Assembly: GCA_029204225.1 (NCBI GenBank)
Contig: CM055100.1
Span: 31,534,089-31,598,088 of the forward strand
DNA length: 64,000 bases
Direction: 5' to 3'
From: Diphasiastrum complanatum
Lineage: Eukaryota; Streptophyta; Lycopodiopsida; Lycopodiales; Lycopodiaceae
How positions within the stretch are numbered: the first letter of the stretch is position 1; each line of letters starts with the position of its first letter. The position numbers and the translations under genes are program-made. The notes beneath the pieces are model-generated. The model did no database searches, had not been told where the DNA came from, and saw only the letters and a program-made list of their open reading frames with translations. Shown piece by piece: positions 52,048-63,245 of this stretch.

Positions 52048-53112
52048 TGTTGGATTTACTCCTACTACTCTCCTAAATCCCAATTTTAATCTGTCTCCAT
52101 TCACGCTGCATAATTTTTCTAACGTTGTCACACAGTCTGCATTTTCTACATGCAAATTCACACAGACGAAGAAAAGACGAATGAATCGCGACACTGTGTT
52201 CTTACACAGGTCATACCTTACTGAATGCCAAAGGTGCCCTAACAGATAAGACACCCTGTAAATCTTATCCTAAGGCCATTCGTAAGAGTGACGCACTTTT
52301 CGCATCATCACCAACGTTCACTTCATCATTGGCTGACGTCGCATCCTCTTTATGCCCACTCCATGCAGTTGCGCTAATAGGTTGGACAACAATTGTAGCC
52401 ACCCACAATCTCCTCCAGACAGCACATCCACTCTATACTTTCGCATCTCCACACTTGTAATATTATGTATGTATATTGGATACCATCTGCATATTCGATG
52501 ATGATGATGATTAGATGATCAAGTGAGTGAAGAAGAGACTAAGAGAAGAGGTTTCATTTATCATTACAGACAAAATAAGCTTCGTAGGGCACGCGGTTTT
52601 GTCCGCTTTTGTATTGTGCTCTGCCGCATTATTAACTTGTATATATGATATACTTAATCTAATACAGCTCTTTGTTCTGCATTCAGATCTGTGTTAATAT
52701 TGCTATGCTTGTTCTTCATTTTGTCTGATCTTTCTAGTTGCTCTTTCTGGTAATAGACGATCAACTTTTAGTCTTGTCTTTCGCGAATAATTCGCGACTA
52801 ATTATCAGTCGAGCATAGTCTAGCTCTTCGCGAATCATTCGCGACAGATGATTTGTCTTGCAATTCGCGACAAATTATTCATCTAGCACTTCATCCATTA
52901 AATGTTTGGCTACGTAATCTAGAATGACTGTGATTTCTATCACTAAAGTTTCCTTCATTCTGATAGACGTAGTCATGCTTACGGAGAGAGTCAAATAATT
53001 CATTCCGCTACGCACAAACATTTTTTGTTCGAGTTCGCTTCTCGTTTGTTTCTTGTTCAAGTTCGTTTCTCGTTCGTGTTCATCACTTATTCTTCCTCCC
53101 TATCTCCCAACA
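52048..53112 (+). repeat. C11 5' LTR, complete family-A LTR of 1065 bp
   Basis: It begins TGTTGGATTTACTCC at 52048 and ends CTCCCAACA at 53112, directly at the PBS, with complementary TGTTGG/CCAACA tips. It contains palindromic TTCGCGAA words (52796, 52838, 52850-52870). The last 100 bp are made of TTCGAGTTCGCTTCTCG-like short repeats, the U5 source of the array words at 14290-17055. It is clearly more diverged from C7 LTRs than these are from each other. Confidence 0.92.
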
Positions 53113-53124
53113 TGGTATCAGAGC
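53113..53124 (+). promoter_or_regulatory. C11 primer-binding site (tRNA-iMet)
   Basis: TGGTATCAGAGC, exact, next to CCAACA of the LTR. Confidence 0.95.
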
Positions 53125-53149
53125 AATCTTTATAGCTCGATTAGCTCCC

Positions 53150-54140
53150 ACAGTAAGTCTGGGACATCTTGAGAACACCATATAAAGTGCGAGATGTAGC
53201 TTCTAAGCTACATCTCAGGAAGAAATTCTACTCCCTCAAGGTGATGAATGGTGATTCTTTGCTGAATTACATTAATCATTTCAAGAATCTGCTAAGGCAA
53301 ATGGCCGTTGTCGGATCTGTCATAGACAATCAAGACGCAGTGATGCAACCGCTTACAAGCTTGCCAAGTTCTTACGATAGCTGGGTGATGATCATCACGA
53401 CTCATCCAGAGTTGACTCTTTCGAGAGTCATCACTATGTTGTTGCAGGAAGACACGCAAAGGAACGAAGCCTCAAGCATTAGAGGAGTTCTAAATCCAAA
53501 AAAGACCCTTTGTAAAGATTCTTTTTATTATTTTTCTCAAATTTTTTTTACACATGGACCAATCAAAACACTCAAATTTGAAATCTACGTAACGTAGCTT
53601 TTTGAGTCCACATTTTGATTCCATACTAAAAATGGCATAACTTTTTTTTAGTGATAAGTCTGAATCTAGCGGAGTTTAGTGCATTGGAAAGCGCTCAACA
53701 AGGGCTTTCCAATGATATGTTAGATGACATACTTTTGAGCTACGATTAAAAATTTATCGCAAGTTAAAAGTATTAGTGTTATATTATTTTAATAATAAAA
53801 AAGGCATCTTGCACGAATTCTTAAAGGGTCTTTTTGGAGCTCAAAACTCCTCTAATGTTCCTCAACTGATTCTCACGCCTTGTACACCAACAAGGGCACG
53901 ACAAAGTAGAAGAAGAAGAAAGGCCTGAAAAGCCAGACCAGAAACCAGTTCAGCACAAGGAACAATCAAATTCGCAGACAAAGAAGAGCTGTTCTGCAGA
54001 TACTGCAAACGAAACAACCACGAAATACAAGACTGCCGAATACTTCAAGCGAAGAACAACAGCAAAGGGCAGTCGAATCAAGAGGCAAATACAGCTGTAG
54101 AAGTTCCACAGCCCATTCAAGAAGCAGATCATGATGCCTT
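53150..54140 (+). pseudogene. gag: C11 gag, N-terminally deleted and MITE-interrupted
   Basis: About 80 N-terminal codons are missing: only some 40 bp after the PBS the text is already in mid-capsid (LRTPYKVRDVASKLHLRKKF, from 53166). It continues through LPSSYDSWVMIITTHPELTL to EDTQRNEAS, is cut by M1 (53477-53857), and resumes STDSHALYTNKGTT (53863). A TAG at about 53905 precedes a lysine-rich linker. The knuckle CRYCKRNNHEIQDC (about 53997-54038) is complete, in a shifted frame. Confidence 0.85.
53477..53857. mobile_element. MITE M1, 381 bp, with about 34-bp terminal inverted repeats
   Basis: Ends CATTAGAGGAGTT...CCAAAAAAGACCCTTT and AAAGGGTCTTTTTGG...AACTCCTCTAATG are inverted copies with a few mismatches. 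No coding capacity; A/T-rich interior; a perfect 11-bp inner hairpin (CATTGGAAAGC with its complement) at 53682-53714. CCTCAA occurs on both sides (53470-53475 and 53860-53865), one and two bases outside the tips. Removing one copy and the element leaves the gag frame reading EASTDS. Superfamily undetermined. Confidence 0.8.
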
Positions 54141-54969
54141 TATGACCAACCATCAAGGAGCATCTGGCGACAGTTCTTGGTTCCTGGATTCCGGAGCCAC
54201 TCAGCACATGACTAGCCTGATTGGCTGTTTCGAGTCCTATACACCTTATAGTACTCAGAAACTCGTTCATCTTGGCAACAATAGCACACAAGCTATTGAA
54301 GGTGAAGGAACTGTAAGATTATGCTTTGCAAATGATCAATCTAAGCTACTCTCTAAAGTTTTGTATGTACCTAAGTTATCCACGAATCTGCTCTTTGTAA
54401 GCAGAATCACAGATCCAGGACACAGAGTAGAATTCGAATGTGATCAATGTAAAGTAGTTGATAGGACAGACAAGATGCTAGCACTCCGAAAGAGACATGG
54501 ATACTTGTATAAATTAAGTCATTGCTTTTCTGCCTCTAGTCAGGCTCTCAGTACTTCAATTCAATCAAATAAAGATTTACTTTGGCATTATAGACTTGGT
54601 CATTTAAACTATGCTACTGTACAACAAATGTCTAGACAATCTATTGTTCTTGATCTCGACTATTCTCGTGAAATAGTCGAGCTATCTGTCTGTCAAGATT
54701 GTCTCGTTGGAAAACAGACTAGGAAGCCATTTAAGTCAAGCCATCAACATGTTGCTAGAGGATTGCTAGATGTTGTACATTCAGATATTTGTGGCCCGAT
54801 GAAAAATCTTTCGTTGAAGGAAGCCAAGTATTTTATAACCTTTATTGACGAATTCTCGAGAAGAACGATGGTGTACTTCATAAAGAAGAAATCAGAAGCC
54901 TTCAACTGCTTCAAAGGAGCATGCAGAAAAGGAGACTGGAAGGACGCTCAAGGCCTTAAGTTCAGATAA
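54141..54969 (+). pseudogene. C11 protease and integrase N-terminal part
   Basis: A 275-codon open frame: SSWFLDSGATQHMTSLIGCF (54172-54231, D-S-G intact), TQAIEGEGTVRLCF, KVLYVPKLSTNLLFVSRIT, LLWHYRLGHLNYATVQQM (54577-54630), CQDCLVGKQTRKPF, LLDVVHSDICGPMKNLSLKE (first DDE Asp) and YFITFIDEFSRRTMVYFIKK (54829-54888). It ends by a frameshift near 54915. Confidence 0.92.
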
Positions 54970-55690
54970 CGATGGAGAATATATCTCTGTCGAGTTCAAG
55001 AAGTACTGCCAAAGCCAAGGCATTGAGCTGCAATTCGTCACTCCTTACAGTCCTCAGTCTACTGGCTTAGCTGAGAGGAAGAATCGAACTCTGGTTGAAT
55101 CTGCTAAGTGTATGCTAGCACATGCATCGTTGCCCAAGAGGTTCTGGGCTGAAGCTGTCTCCACTACAGCTTACATCCAGAACATATGTTCGACCAAAGC
55201 CCTCTCAGACAAGACACCTCATGAGGTGTGGACAGGCTCAAAGCCTTCTTTGAAGAACCTAAGAGTGTTTGGGTGCATTGCCTACGCACAGATCCCAAAG
55301 GACACAAGGAAAAAATTGGACTTCCAAGGTCTAAAGACCATCCTGATCGGATATACTTCGTCTGATAACACCTTCAAGCTGTACGATCATGATACCCAGC
55401 AAATCTTGTATAGCCGGGATACAGTCTTTATCGAAGATCCGTTTGTCGACCTCAAAGGCAAGGATATTGCTCAAGAAGAACCTTCATCACCTACCATTGA
55501 CATGACAATCTGAGCTTCTCGCTTAGGAATGTCTATCGTCGACCCACTTTGAGACAATGAATCAGACGAAGATGTTGGTGCTACCCAGCAACATATCCCA
55601 GGAGTGGTTCATCAGTCGAATCCTCCCAGAAGATCAAGCCGAGTGCGCACATAGCCCACAAGGTATACTCTTGAGTCTGTCTGTCTTTTA
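54915..55690 (+). pseudogene. C11 integrase C-terminal part and linker
   Basis: It resumes with LSSDNDGEYISVEFKKYCQS (about 54956-55015, second Asp), TGLAERKNRTLVESAKCMLA (Glu, 55061-55120), RFWAEAVSTTAYIQNICSTK, LRVFGCIAYAQIPKDTRKKL and ILIGYTSSDNTFKLYDHDTQ. TGA at 55511-55513 and further stops break the linker (SNPPRRSSRVRT then TAG, 55615-55655). All DDE residues are present. Confidence 0.9.
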
Positions 55691-56725
55691 ATGCAGGAAC
55701 CGACGACAGTGGAAGAGGCACTTAGCCAACCAGACTCTGATCTCTGGAGAGAAGCTATGGACAAAGAGTATTCCTCTCTGATCAGGAATCAGACATGGTC
55801 ATTAGTCGAAGCTCCTATTGGCTCCAATATTATTGATTGCAAATGGATATTTAAGATCAAATATAATGCCAACGGAGCGATTGATCAAAGGAAGGCTAGG
55901 TTGGTAGCATGACGATTCACCTAGATCCCGAATGTCGACTACAGTGAGACTTTTAGTCCAATTGTCAAACATTCGTCGATTCGAATGCTCTTGTCTTATG
56001 TTGTAGATGCCGACCTCGAAGTACATCAACTCGATGTGCAAACAGCCTATCTGAATGGAGTTATACAAGAAGATATCTACATGATCCAGCCCAAAGGATA
56101 TATTCTAGAAGGCATGAAGAATCATGTCTGTAAACTCCATAAAGCACTGTACGGCTTGAAACAGTCTTTTAGAGCTTGGTTTCAGAGGATCAACACATTC
56201 CTCATTGAACAAGGATTAAACCAAGCACTGTTGATTGCAACGTTTATTCAAAGTCAGTGCTGCAATCCTTCATTATCATCACCTTGTACGTTGATGATAT
56301 GTTGCTCTTCAACAACAATGCCAATATGGTCAAGGATTCAAAACAGATGCTATTCTCAAAATTCAACATGACTGATCTGGACGAAGCCCACTTCTATCTT
56401 GGAATTTAAATCCACAGAGACATAGCAAATTGACTGATTTACATCACTCAACAAAGGTATTTTTATATTGTTCTTAACAGATACAATTTGATGAATTATA
56501 AATTAGCTCACTCACCAATGGATCTAGGCCTGCATTTGTCAAAGGACCAATGTCCCCAGACAAAACAAGAAGAAGAGCAGATGAGAGAATACCCGTATCG
56601 ATCGATACTCAGATCTCTCATGTATGCAATGGTCTGTACAAGGCCAAATATCTCTTGTTGTCAGCTCACTAAGCCAATACAGGGCTAATACTAGAATTAC
56701 CCATTGCAAGGCTCTTATTCGAGGC
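55691..56725 (+). pseudogene. C11 reverse transcriptase and connection domain
   Basis: EPTTVEEALSQPDSDLWREA (55697-55756), NQTWSLVEAPIGSNIIDCKW, KARLVA then TGA (55910-55912), VDYSETFSPIVKHSSIRMLL, LDVQTAYLNGVIQEDIYM, KLHKALYGLKQSFRAWFQR (56128-56190), a shift near 56220 and YVDD at 56287-56298. It then runs through DKW-like stops to YITQQRYF, REYPYRSILRSLMYAMVCTR (56583-56645). It stops at about 56725. Confidence 0.9.
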
Positions 56726-57160
56726 AAAGTTAAGTTAGTCTATGTGGCTTACTTGTCCCACAGTGCAATTCTATAAGTGACCACCACTCCAAGTATAAAT
56801 AGGAGTGGAAGATTCCATTTTCGAGAAGAACCTCATTTGCAATATAGGCCTATCTTTCTCTCTGAGTGTTCTCCCTTGTGTGGTTTCATGTACTTTGTTA
56901 CTTCACATTGTATTGTATATTATTCATCTGGCAACAGGTTAAGTTAATCTAGGCCCTCTATTCTCTAGTAGGGTAAGCCTTAGAGGATGAGATTTAGTTT
57001 CGGGTTTTATCTTTTAGGTTAAGCTGTCATTTGTTAGAAATTAAGGAGAGAACAAAGAGAAGAGTGGATCTGGCCCATCAGAATACTCACTACCATGCTC
57101 ATGACTGTCTTTCTTGCATCCATATCCAAGCTAGTTGGACAAGCCATAGCGTAGACTAAT
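56726..57160. other. LTR-like segment and weak minus-strand copia fragment
   Basis: 56726-57010 is AT-rich, with TATA box AAGTATAAATAGG near 56792 and a TTAAGTTAGTCTA word repeated as TTAAGTTAATCTA (56729, 56940), as an LTR might look. On minus 57160-57035, SLDMDARKT resembles the D-x-D-x-R-K-S motif of copia RNase H, but the rest does not. Both calls are tentative. Confidence 0.3.
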
Positions 57161-57990
57161 TGGGAGACTGCCATACCTTGCATGCAATGCAAGAAGAAGG
57201 GAAAATTTGCATACGATTGCAGATTCAACCCAAAAAGAAGAACAAAGCTGAAAAGGCTAATGTTGCAGAGTCATCCAAGGATGTTGATAGAGGTGACGAA
57301 GCCTTCACGATACTCGATGAAGCTTCAACAAGCTACACTAAACACGACTACGATGTAGTCATTGATTCAGGAGCAACATCACATCACCTGCACCAAGAAG
57401 ATCTTGATCAACTTTAGAGAGTTCAAAAACAACAGAGCAGTGATTCTAGGTGGTGGGAGCAGACATGATGTCAAAGGCATCGACACTCTATAGCTACGAA
57501 CATTGTCAGACCAAGCAGAGCTACCAGGAGCACTCTATGTGCCCTCACTCAGAAAAGATCTGCTATTTGTCTCCAAGATGGCAGATCTTGGCATTCGAGT
57601 TTTGTTCGACGGCAACACATGCTGCATGATCGAGAAAATGACAAACAAGTTGTTGATTGTCGAATGTAGAGAAGAAAACCTCTACCAGGCCAAGATAATC
57701 AACAACTATGATAGCATATTAAATGCATCAGAAAATGAAGATCAGCTTTGGCATAGGAGAATGTATCATCTGAACATGCGGAGCCTGTATGACATGAGCA
57801 GAAAAGACATAGTCACAAGTCTCAAGATTTCAAGGCCCGAAACCGAGTTCTGCAAAGCCTATCAAAAAGGCAAGCAACATCGGAATCCATTCACGCATGA
57901 GGAAAGAAGAGCCAAAGAAGTTCTTGAGCTCGTCCACTCTGATGTCTGTGGACCGATGAAGATGGATTTGCTCTCAGGTTCGAGATATTT
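57160..57990 (+). pseudogene. C12 nucleocapsid knuckle, protease and pre-integrase
   Basis: The knuckle reads C-M-Q-C-K-K-K-G-K-F-A-Y-D-C (about 57179-57220): the histidine ligand is replaced by lysine. Protease DVVIDSGATSHH is at 57352-57387 with intact D-S-G; a shift at about 57400 leads to VILGGGSRHDVKGI, LPGALYVPSLRKDLLFVSKM (57521-57580) and LWHRRMYHLNMRSLYDMSRK. LELVHSDVCGPMKMDLLSGS (57925-57984) starts integrase (first Asp). Confidence 0.88.
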
Positions 57991-58737
57991 TTGACATTCA
58001 TAGATTATTACAGCCGGAGGACCACGATCTACTACTTAAAGAAGAAATCCAAAGTGTTTGATTCCTTCAAGAAGTTTGTGGCATTTGCAGAGCAACACAC
58101 CTTGAAAAAGATACAGATCCTTAGATCTGACAATAGAGGTGAATACAAAAGCAAAGGATTTTCAAAATTCTATGAAGAACAAGGGATCGAACACCAGTTC
58201 ACTCCTGCATACACACCAGAATACAACGGTGTTGCAGAAAGAAGAAACAGAATGCTAGTCGAAGGAGCCAGATGCATGATGACACATGCTCAATTGCCAA
58301 GTCAATTCTGGACTAAGGCAATAGCTGCAGCTGTACACCTGCTAAACAAATCAACAACAACAACGCTGGATAACAAGACGCCATACGAAATGTGGACAAG
58401 TAGAAAGCTTGATCTATCATACGTATGTGTGTTCGGATATGTAGCATATAAGCACATTCTAAAAGAGAAAAGAAACAAGCTCGATGACAAATCAGAGCAA
58501 ACAATCATGGTAGGCTATTCGAATGGATCACAAGTGTACAGGCTCTACGATCTAACCACGAAGAAGGTTGTTTCGAACAAAGATGTGAAGATTGATGAGT
58601 CCACATTTTCTGGACTAAAAGACGAAAGAGACCATGGGATTTTCACACTGCTGCCTATTCAAGAGGGAGATCGAGGACAATCATCAAATCAGAATGCAGA
58701 GCCACAGACTCCAGAGCAACAGAAAGTAGAGGATTAA
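57991..58737 (+). pseudogene. C12 integrase
   Basis: A 248-codon open frame after a one-base shift at about 57990: TFIDYYSRRTTIYYLKKKSK, KKIQILRSDNRGEYKSKGFS (58108-58167, second Asp), YTPEYNGVAERRNRMLVEGA (Glu, 58210-58269), QFWTKAIAAAVHLLNKSTTT, YEMWTSRKLDLSYVCVFGYV and IMVGYSNGSQVYRLYDLTTK. The acidic Q-rich linker ends at TAA 58735-58737. The whole catalytic triad is kept. Confidence 0.92.
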
Positions 58738-59600
58738 CCCCATGAACAAGAAATGTTCGAGCAGTACGAAACAAACCTAGAAGGTCAACAAGACAAAAAA
58801 GACCTCCAAACCTCTACTCTAACAATCTTTGGTGGAGCGAAAACACACAGTTTGAGTACTGCAGCTTCACTAAAGAGCCAGCAACATATCAAGAAGCTAT
58901 CTAGAGTCCAGAGGGAGAATTTTGGAAGCAGGCAATGTCAGAGAAAATTCGATGAGGCAAAACGAGGCATGGACATTAGAGCCACTGCCAAAAAACAGAA
59001 AAATAGTCGATTGCAAGTGGGTATACAAGAAAAAGATGAAATCTGATGGCACCATTGGCCACTACAAAGCAAAGCTTGTTGCGAAGGGCTACACGCAAAG
59101 ATATGGTGTTGATTATTTCGACACATATTCGCCGATGGTCAAGATGACAAACATAAGACTACTCCTTGCATACGCCACACAACACAATATGAAAATTCAC
59201 TAGATTGACGTGAAAACAGCCTTTCTCCACTGAGATATAGAGGAGAAAATCTCCATGAAGTAGCCTGAAGGAATTGAAGACCCTAACAATCGCGAATATG
59301 TCTGTCGGTTGCAGAGATGCATCTATGGTCTAAAACAGACATCACGAGCTTGGTACAAGAAGCTCGATGGTCTTCTGAAGTCTCTAGGCTTCAATCTTAC
59401 ACAACTGGGCTATAATGTCTACATAAAAAGATTAGGAAAAAATTTTGTGATACTGACAATCTTCATGGATGATTCCCTAATGAAAGGAAATTCCTTGATG
59501 TTGATCAAAGACACAAAGAGTCAGATTTTTGAAAGTTACGAAATCACAGATTTTGGAGAAGCAAAAAATGCCTCGGGCTGGAGACCAGAAGAGATCTAAC
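58738..59600 (+). pseudogene. C12 reverse transcriptase
   Basis: NEAWTLEPLPKNRKIVDCKW (58960-59019), KAKLVAKGYTQRYGVDYFDT, IRLLLAYATQHNMKIH then TAG, DVKTAFLH then TGA, PEGIEDPNNREYVCRLQRCI, YGLKQTSRAWYKKLDGLLK and the active site ILTIFMDDSLMKG (F-M-D-D at about 59464-59475). A frameshift near 59565 leads to the connection domain. M in place of V at YVDD is tolerated in some RTs; F in place of Y is unusual. Confidence 0.9.
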
Positions 59601-60447
59601 AAAGGGTGAAATGCACTTGAGTCAGTCAAAATATGCCAAAAAGGTGCTCAAGCAGTATCACATGATGGACTACAAAGAAAAGGCCACACCAATGATAGTT
59701 GGAGCCAAGCTCACAAAGCAAGATTGCCCAAAAACAGAAGAGGAAGAACAAAAAATGGCAGGTATACCCTACCAAACCTTAATCGGTAGTATGATGTATC
59801 TCACAATTTGTACTAGACCCGATCTAGCTTTCTCTGTTTACGCCTTGAGCCAATTCTCTTCCAACACTGGTCTGGCACATTGGCAAATGGCAAAACGAAT
59901 CCTACAGTATCTGAAGGGTACCCAGAATATGGGATTAACCTACAGATCTGAAAACGAAGAAAAACGATTCGAGCTGCACCACTACAGTGATGCAAGCTGG
60001 GCGAGCTACAAAGATGACAACAAGTCCATAACTGGAGGATGTACCATAGCGTGCGGAACTATAGGTAGTTGGATATGCAAAAAACAGACCGTGGCTCAAT
60101 CCTCTTGCAAAGCTGAATACGTCACAGCTTCAAAGGTGGCGAATGAGGTAGTGTGGCTGCAGATGATGCTGGAGGCAATCGGGATATCACAAAAAGGGCC
60201 AAACACGATGTTGATGGACTCTCAGAGTGTCATCTATCTGTCCCAGGATCCTATCTTCCATTCAAAGACAAAACACATACCTCTAAAGTACCATCACATT
60301 CGAGATTTAATCTCGAAAGGAGAGCTCTAGGTATAGTATATAAAATCAGAAAACATGATTGCAGATCTGCTCACAAAGCCGCTCGACAAGCCACTCTTTT
60401 CCAAGCAAATAAAGACAATTGAATTAAACGTGCAAAGCTGCAAGGTT
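59601..60447 (+). pseudogene. C12 RNase H
   Basis: A 239-codon frame from 59611: MHLSQSKYAKKVLKQYHMMD, TEEEEQKMAGIPYQTLIGSM, MYLTICTRPDLAFSVYALSQ, HYSDASWASYKDDNKSITGG (59979-60038), WICKKQTVAQSSCKAEYVTA and NTMLMDSQSVIYLSQDPIFH, then KHIPLKYHHIRDLI. TAG at 60328-60330 is followed in frame by the tail ending near the PPT. The glutamate in S-C-K-A-E-Y is kept. Confidence 0.92.
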
Positions 60448-60457
60448 CAAGAGGGAG
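60448..60457 (+). promoter_or_regulatory. C12 polypurine tract
   Basis: CAAGAGGGAG immediately before TGTCAGAAATGG, the LTR start at 60458. Confidence 0.8.
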
Positions 60458-61150
60458 TGTCAGAAATGGTGAACTCTTGCAACTTTGCTGCAACACGAAC
60501 ATGAAGCGAAGGTAAATGAGAACAATTCGCGAAAGTCAATGTGCCTTGACTCAAAGGACGAACGATTCGCGAATCATTTTTGAATCGTACACATGCCTCC
60601 ATGACCGCAACCGCAAAGGGACTCAAAATGAAAGGTTACAAAAGAAACAAAAAGAACGAAAGGAAACAAAGAAAACGAAACAAACGAAGGGGAATCTTTC
60701 ACGCTGCCAGCTAGCAGCTCAACGGGCTTGGAGTTGTAGAGTTCATGCCCAACTGAAACGAGTGGCAACAATGGAGAGTAACTGATTAGTTGATTAGCCT
60801 TAACTAGTCTTGTGATTTTGCGTTTAGCTATCTTGTAAACTCCACATAGTGGAGATATAAACTATCCAATCTGGATCATAAATATATAAGAGAATTGACA
60901 GAATTACTATAAGAGACAGAGAGAGACGTAGCAAGTAGAGCAGAATAGAAAAACACTAGAAACAAAAGAGCTTGCATGAAAGTCTGCGAACGAGTAGAAC
61001 ACAGCAAAAGAGCAGAACGTCAGGCCGCCAACGAGTGAGACACTGACGATCTCGTTCCAAAAATCAAACTGATAATACAGTTGCTCTATTTTCATGCATC
61101 TCCTTGTCTTGATTGCTAGAATAGAATGTGTTTTGTGATGTGCAGTCGCA
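60458..61150 (+). repeat. C12 3' LTR (right end approximate)
   Basis: It starts TGTCAGAAATGGTGAAC. TTCGCGAA words are near 60527 and 60558 and again outside at 61208. TATA candidates GATATAAACTATCC (about 60854) and AAATATATAAGAG (about 60881) are present. The end, expected in CTGACA or similar, was not found, so the limit is a guess. Confidence 0.6.
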
Positions 61151-61346
61151 TGTCTAGGTTCCTGTGAAGCTTTCGCGCAAAAGAAAACTCAAAGACACAA
61201 AATCTTTCGCGAATTCGAAAACAAAAACGAAAAAGAAACAGTTTCACGACAAAATCAAATTCAACCTTGGATCAAGTTGAGTTGGAATGAAGTCAAAATT
61301 GACCTTGGATTGGGTCAAATCAAATCGAAGTCTAAATTGACCTTGG
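61151..61346. other. Unassigned stretch
   Basis: GACCTTGGAT(T/C) phrases recur at 61263, 61301 and 61340 (about 38-bp spacing), which looks like an imperfect short tandem. No coding content. Confidence 0.35.
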
Positions 61347-61914
61347 GATATTATCAATGATTTGGAGAAGATATTAATGCTAGAGCATGTTAGATTGGAT
61401 TCTACACCAAAATCGAGCTTCTTGCATATGTAGATTGGATCTTTTGTAGATCAAAACATAAAATAGGTTTATAATCTTGATCAGTTCCGATTTCACACAT
61501 TACTTCTTGGATTTGGCCGATTCTTAGAGCATTGGAAAAGCCTAAGTGGTGGCTACAAATTTGCATATCAAGTTTTTAGACAATTGCACATTTTGGGTGA
61601 TTTTGTCAAAACTTTAATTTTGATTGGATCTCTAAATTGTGAGGTTACTGAACTTCATTTGATTGTGTTTCAATCCTAGGAAGTGGCAAGAGTCATTAGA
61701 TTGAGCATAGATGATAGGTTGATCAAGATTTCACTATTCTATGTGTTGATTTGCTTGGTATAAGTGCTAGAAGAGAATTGGGAAGTTTCATATCTTTGTG
61801 ATTTCCTTTTGAAAACATTTTTTGTTGTTCAAAGGAGTGCTTTGTGCATTGAAATAGGTTGAAAGAGAGGATTAGGTCATTGCTACATAGTTACATCAAG
61901 TGGAGTCATGTTGG
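61347..61914 (+). repeat. Retroelement leader repeat, copy 2 (copia C13)
   Basis: 61347-61590 matches 51501-51731; the remaining 320 bp lead into a gag fragment at 61915. It lacks the MITE of copy 1 and reads CAATTGCACATTTTGG through the insertion point. Confidence 0.7.
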
Positions 61915-62175
61915 AAGCCAATGATAGCTCAAGTAACTATACATTGTGAAAAGTGAGGATGGAATCACTTCTTGAGATGAATGATGTTTTGGATATTGTT
62001 ATAGGTTTGGAGGAGAGGCCAACAACACAAAAAGATCAAATGAGGTATGACAAAGAGGGCTCTACACATGATAAAGATGAATGTTACCAATGAGCTTCTC
62101 AAGGAAGTTAGTAAGATTATTTCATCAAAGGATGCTTGGTGTTGGAAGTATTTCTAGTCCACTATGATGGCTAGG
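61915..62175 (+). pseudogene. gag: Copia gag N-terminal fragment (C13)
   Basis: EANDSSSNYTL then TGA, then KVRMESLLEMNDVLDIVIGL (61921-62009) is the start of a UBN2/DUF4219-type copia capsid (the usual tryptophan of YTLW is the TGA). After a shift near 62050, RALHMIKMNVTNELLKEVSK and IISSKDAW follow, the next conserved part. It ends around 62175. Confidence 0.7.
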
Positions 62176-63245
62176 TCTAAAGTAGAGGTTCATGTGTAGT
62201 ATAGTGGTAGACCGGTCATCCACCTTCTAAGTTCTACAAGCTTTCAACCATGAATAAAACATAAACAAGGAGGGAGCACCAAGGGCTTTCCAATTGGTGC
62301 TCGGGACGGAAATAAAACTAACTAAGGTGTGGCTAAGGTGGTACCCAACGAGCCAATGTCCAATAAACAAAATAAACTTCCTAAGGTGTACCCAACTAGT
62401 AAGGATCAACGAATAAAATCTTGCTAAGGCTTCCCAACTAGCAAGAGGACTAAATCCTTCTTAACACCCAAAGGGATTAGAAAACATGACTTGCAGCTAC
62501 TACAAATAAAAGCATGCCACGAGGCAAGAGGAGGCCCGAGCACCTTCCCTCAAGCTATGCACCTTCCAATGGGAACACAAGAACTGTTTTTGCCCGTTAA
62601 TAGGCTTCATGGCATTCATTAGAAGTCTTCTTGATCTTACAATGCCAAACCAGGCAGAAGGGGATAGATAGACGTTGTAGTATATTTCTTTGTCATGCTT
62701 GTCAGAGGACTACTCAGGATCGTCTATCTTGAACGCACTTACATTCTACATAGATGCAAGCTAAGAATGTTCATTCACAGGTCAACATACAGCCCAAATG
62801 AACGTTCAATAGTTTCTACAACTACCTACACTTAAAACGGACTGAATCAGAGCCTGCATTTCAGTAACACTGAGCTACACGTGCATAAATTGAAAAAATA
62901 AGAATCAAGAACTAATCTACAGCATTTTAGGAGTCCAAGAGTCAAGAAACCAACACCCTTTTGATTCTTGGACACCCCAAGAACATCAAGAACTGGAATG
63001 TCAGAGAATATGCAAGATTTACACCACAGATCCAGCCTGTGTAGTTTACCTGAATGCTGGTTCCTACATTAATCCACAAGAAAGCAAGAAAGCTAATCCA
63101 CTCTACAAAAACAGCAAATCTAATCCACTCTACAGTCCACAACCACACACAAAAGGAGGGAAGGGCAAGATCATAAATGCATCACTCAAGAAACAAGAAT
63201 GATCAAGGAGCTCAATGGTTGCACCAAACTCGTGAAGGCTCTTCT
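62176..63245. other. Gene-free stretch before LTR-B
   Basis: Several diverged repeats of AACTAGCAAG/AACTAGTAAGG and CTAAGGTGT (62320-62450) and two copies of AATCCACTCTACA (63094, 63122). No domain. Probably decayed retroelement sequence. Confidence 0.35.

Larger units (their letters stand above)
52048..56725 (+). mobile_element. Ty1/copia element C11 (family A), truncated in RNase H
   Basis: 5' LTR, PBS, gag lacking its N-terminal part, a MITE, knuckle, protease, integrase and RT on the plus strand, ending at about 56725 inside the RNase H connection (CTRPNIS...THCKALIR). The coding text is closest to C7 and C5, so all belong to family A. There is no 3' LTR. Confidence 0.92.
57160..61150 (+). 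mobile_element. Ty1/copia element C12 with 3' LTR
   Basis: Knuckle, protease, integrase, RT, RNase H, PPT and LTR on the plus strand. The capsid and 5' LTR are missing. Its sequence is clearly distinct from family A (for example IDYYSRRTTIYYLKKKSKVF, FMDDS at the RT site), so it is a different copia lineage. There are long open frames with occasional stops. Confidence 0.9.

Noticed and set aside
60153-60785. ORFs 60153-60422 and 60516-60785
   Set aside because: The first is mostly an out-of-frame shadow of C12 RNase H (its tail reads the RNase H end after the TAG); the second lies in the LTR U3.
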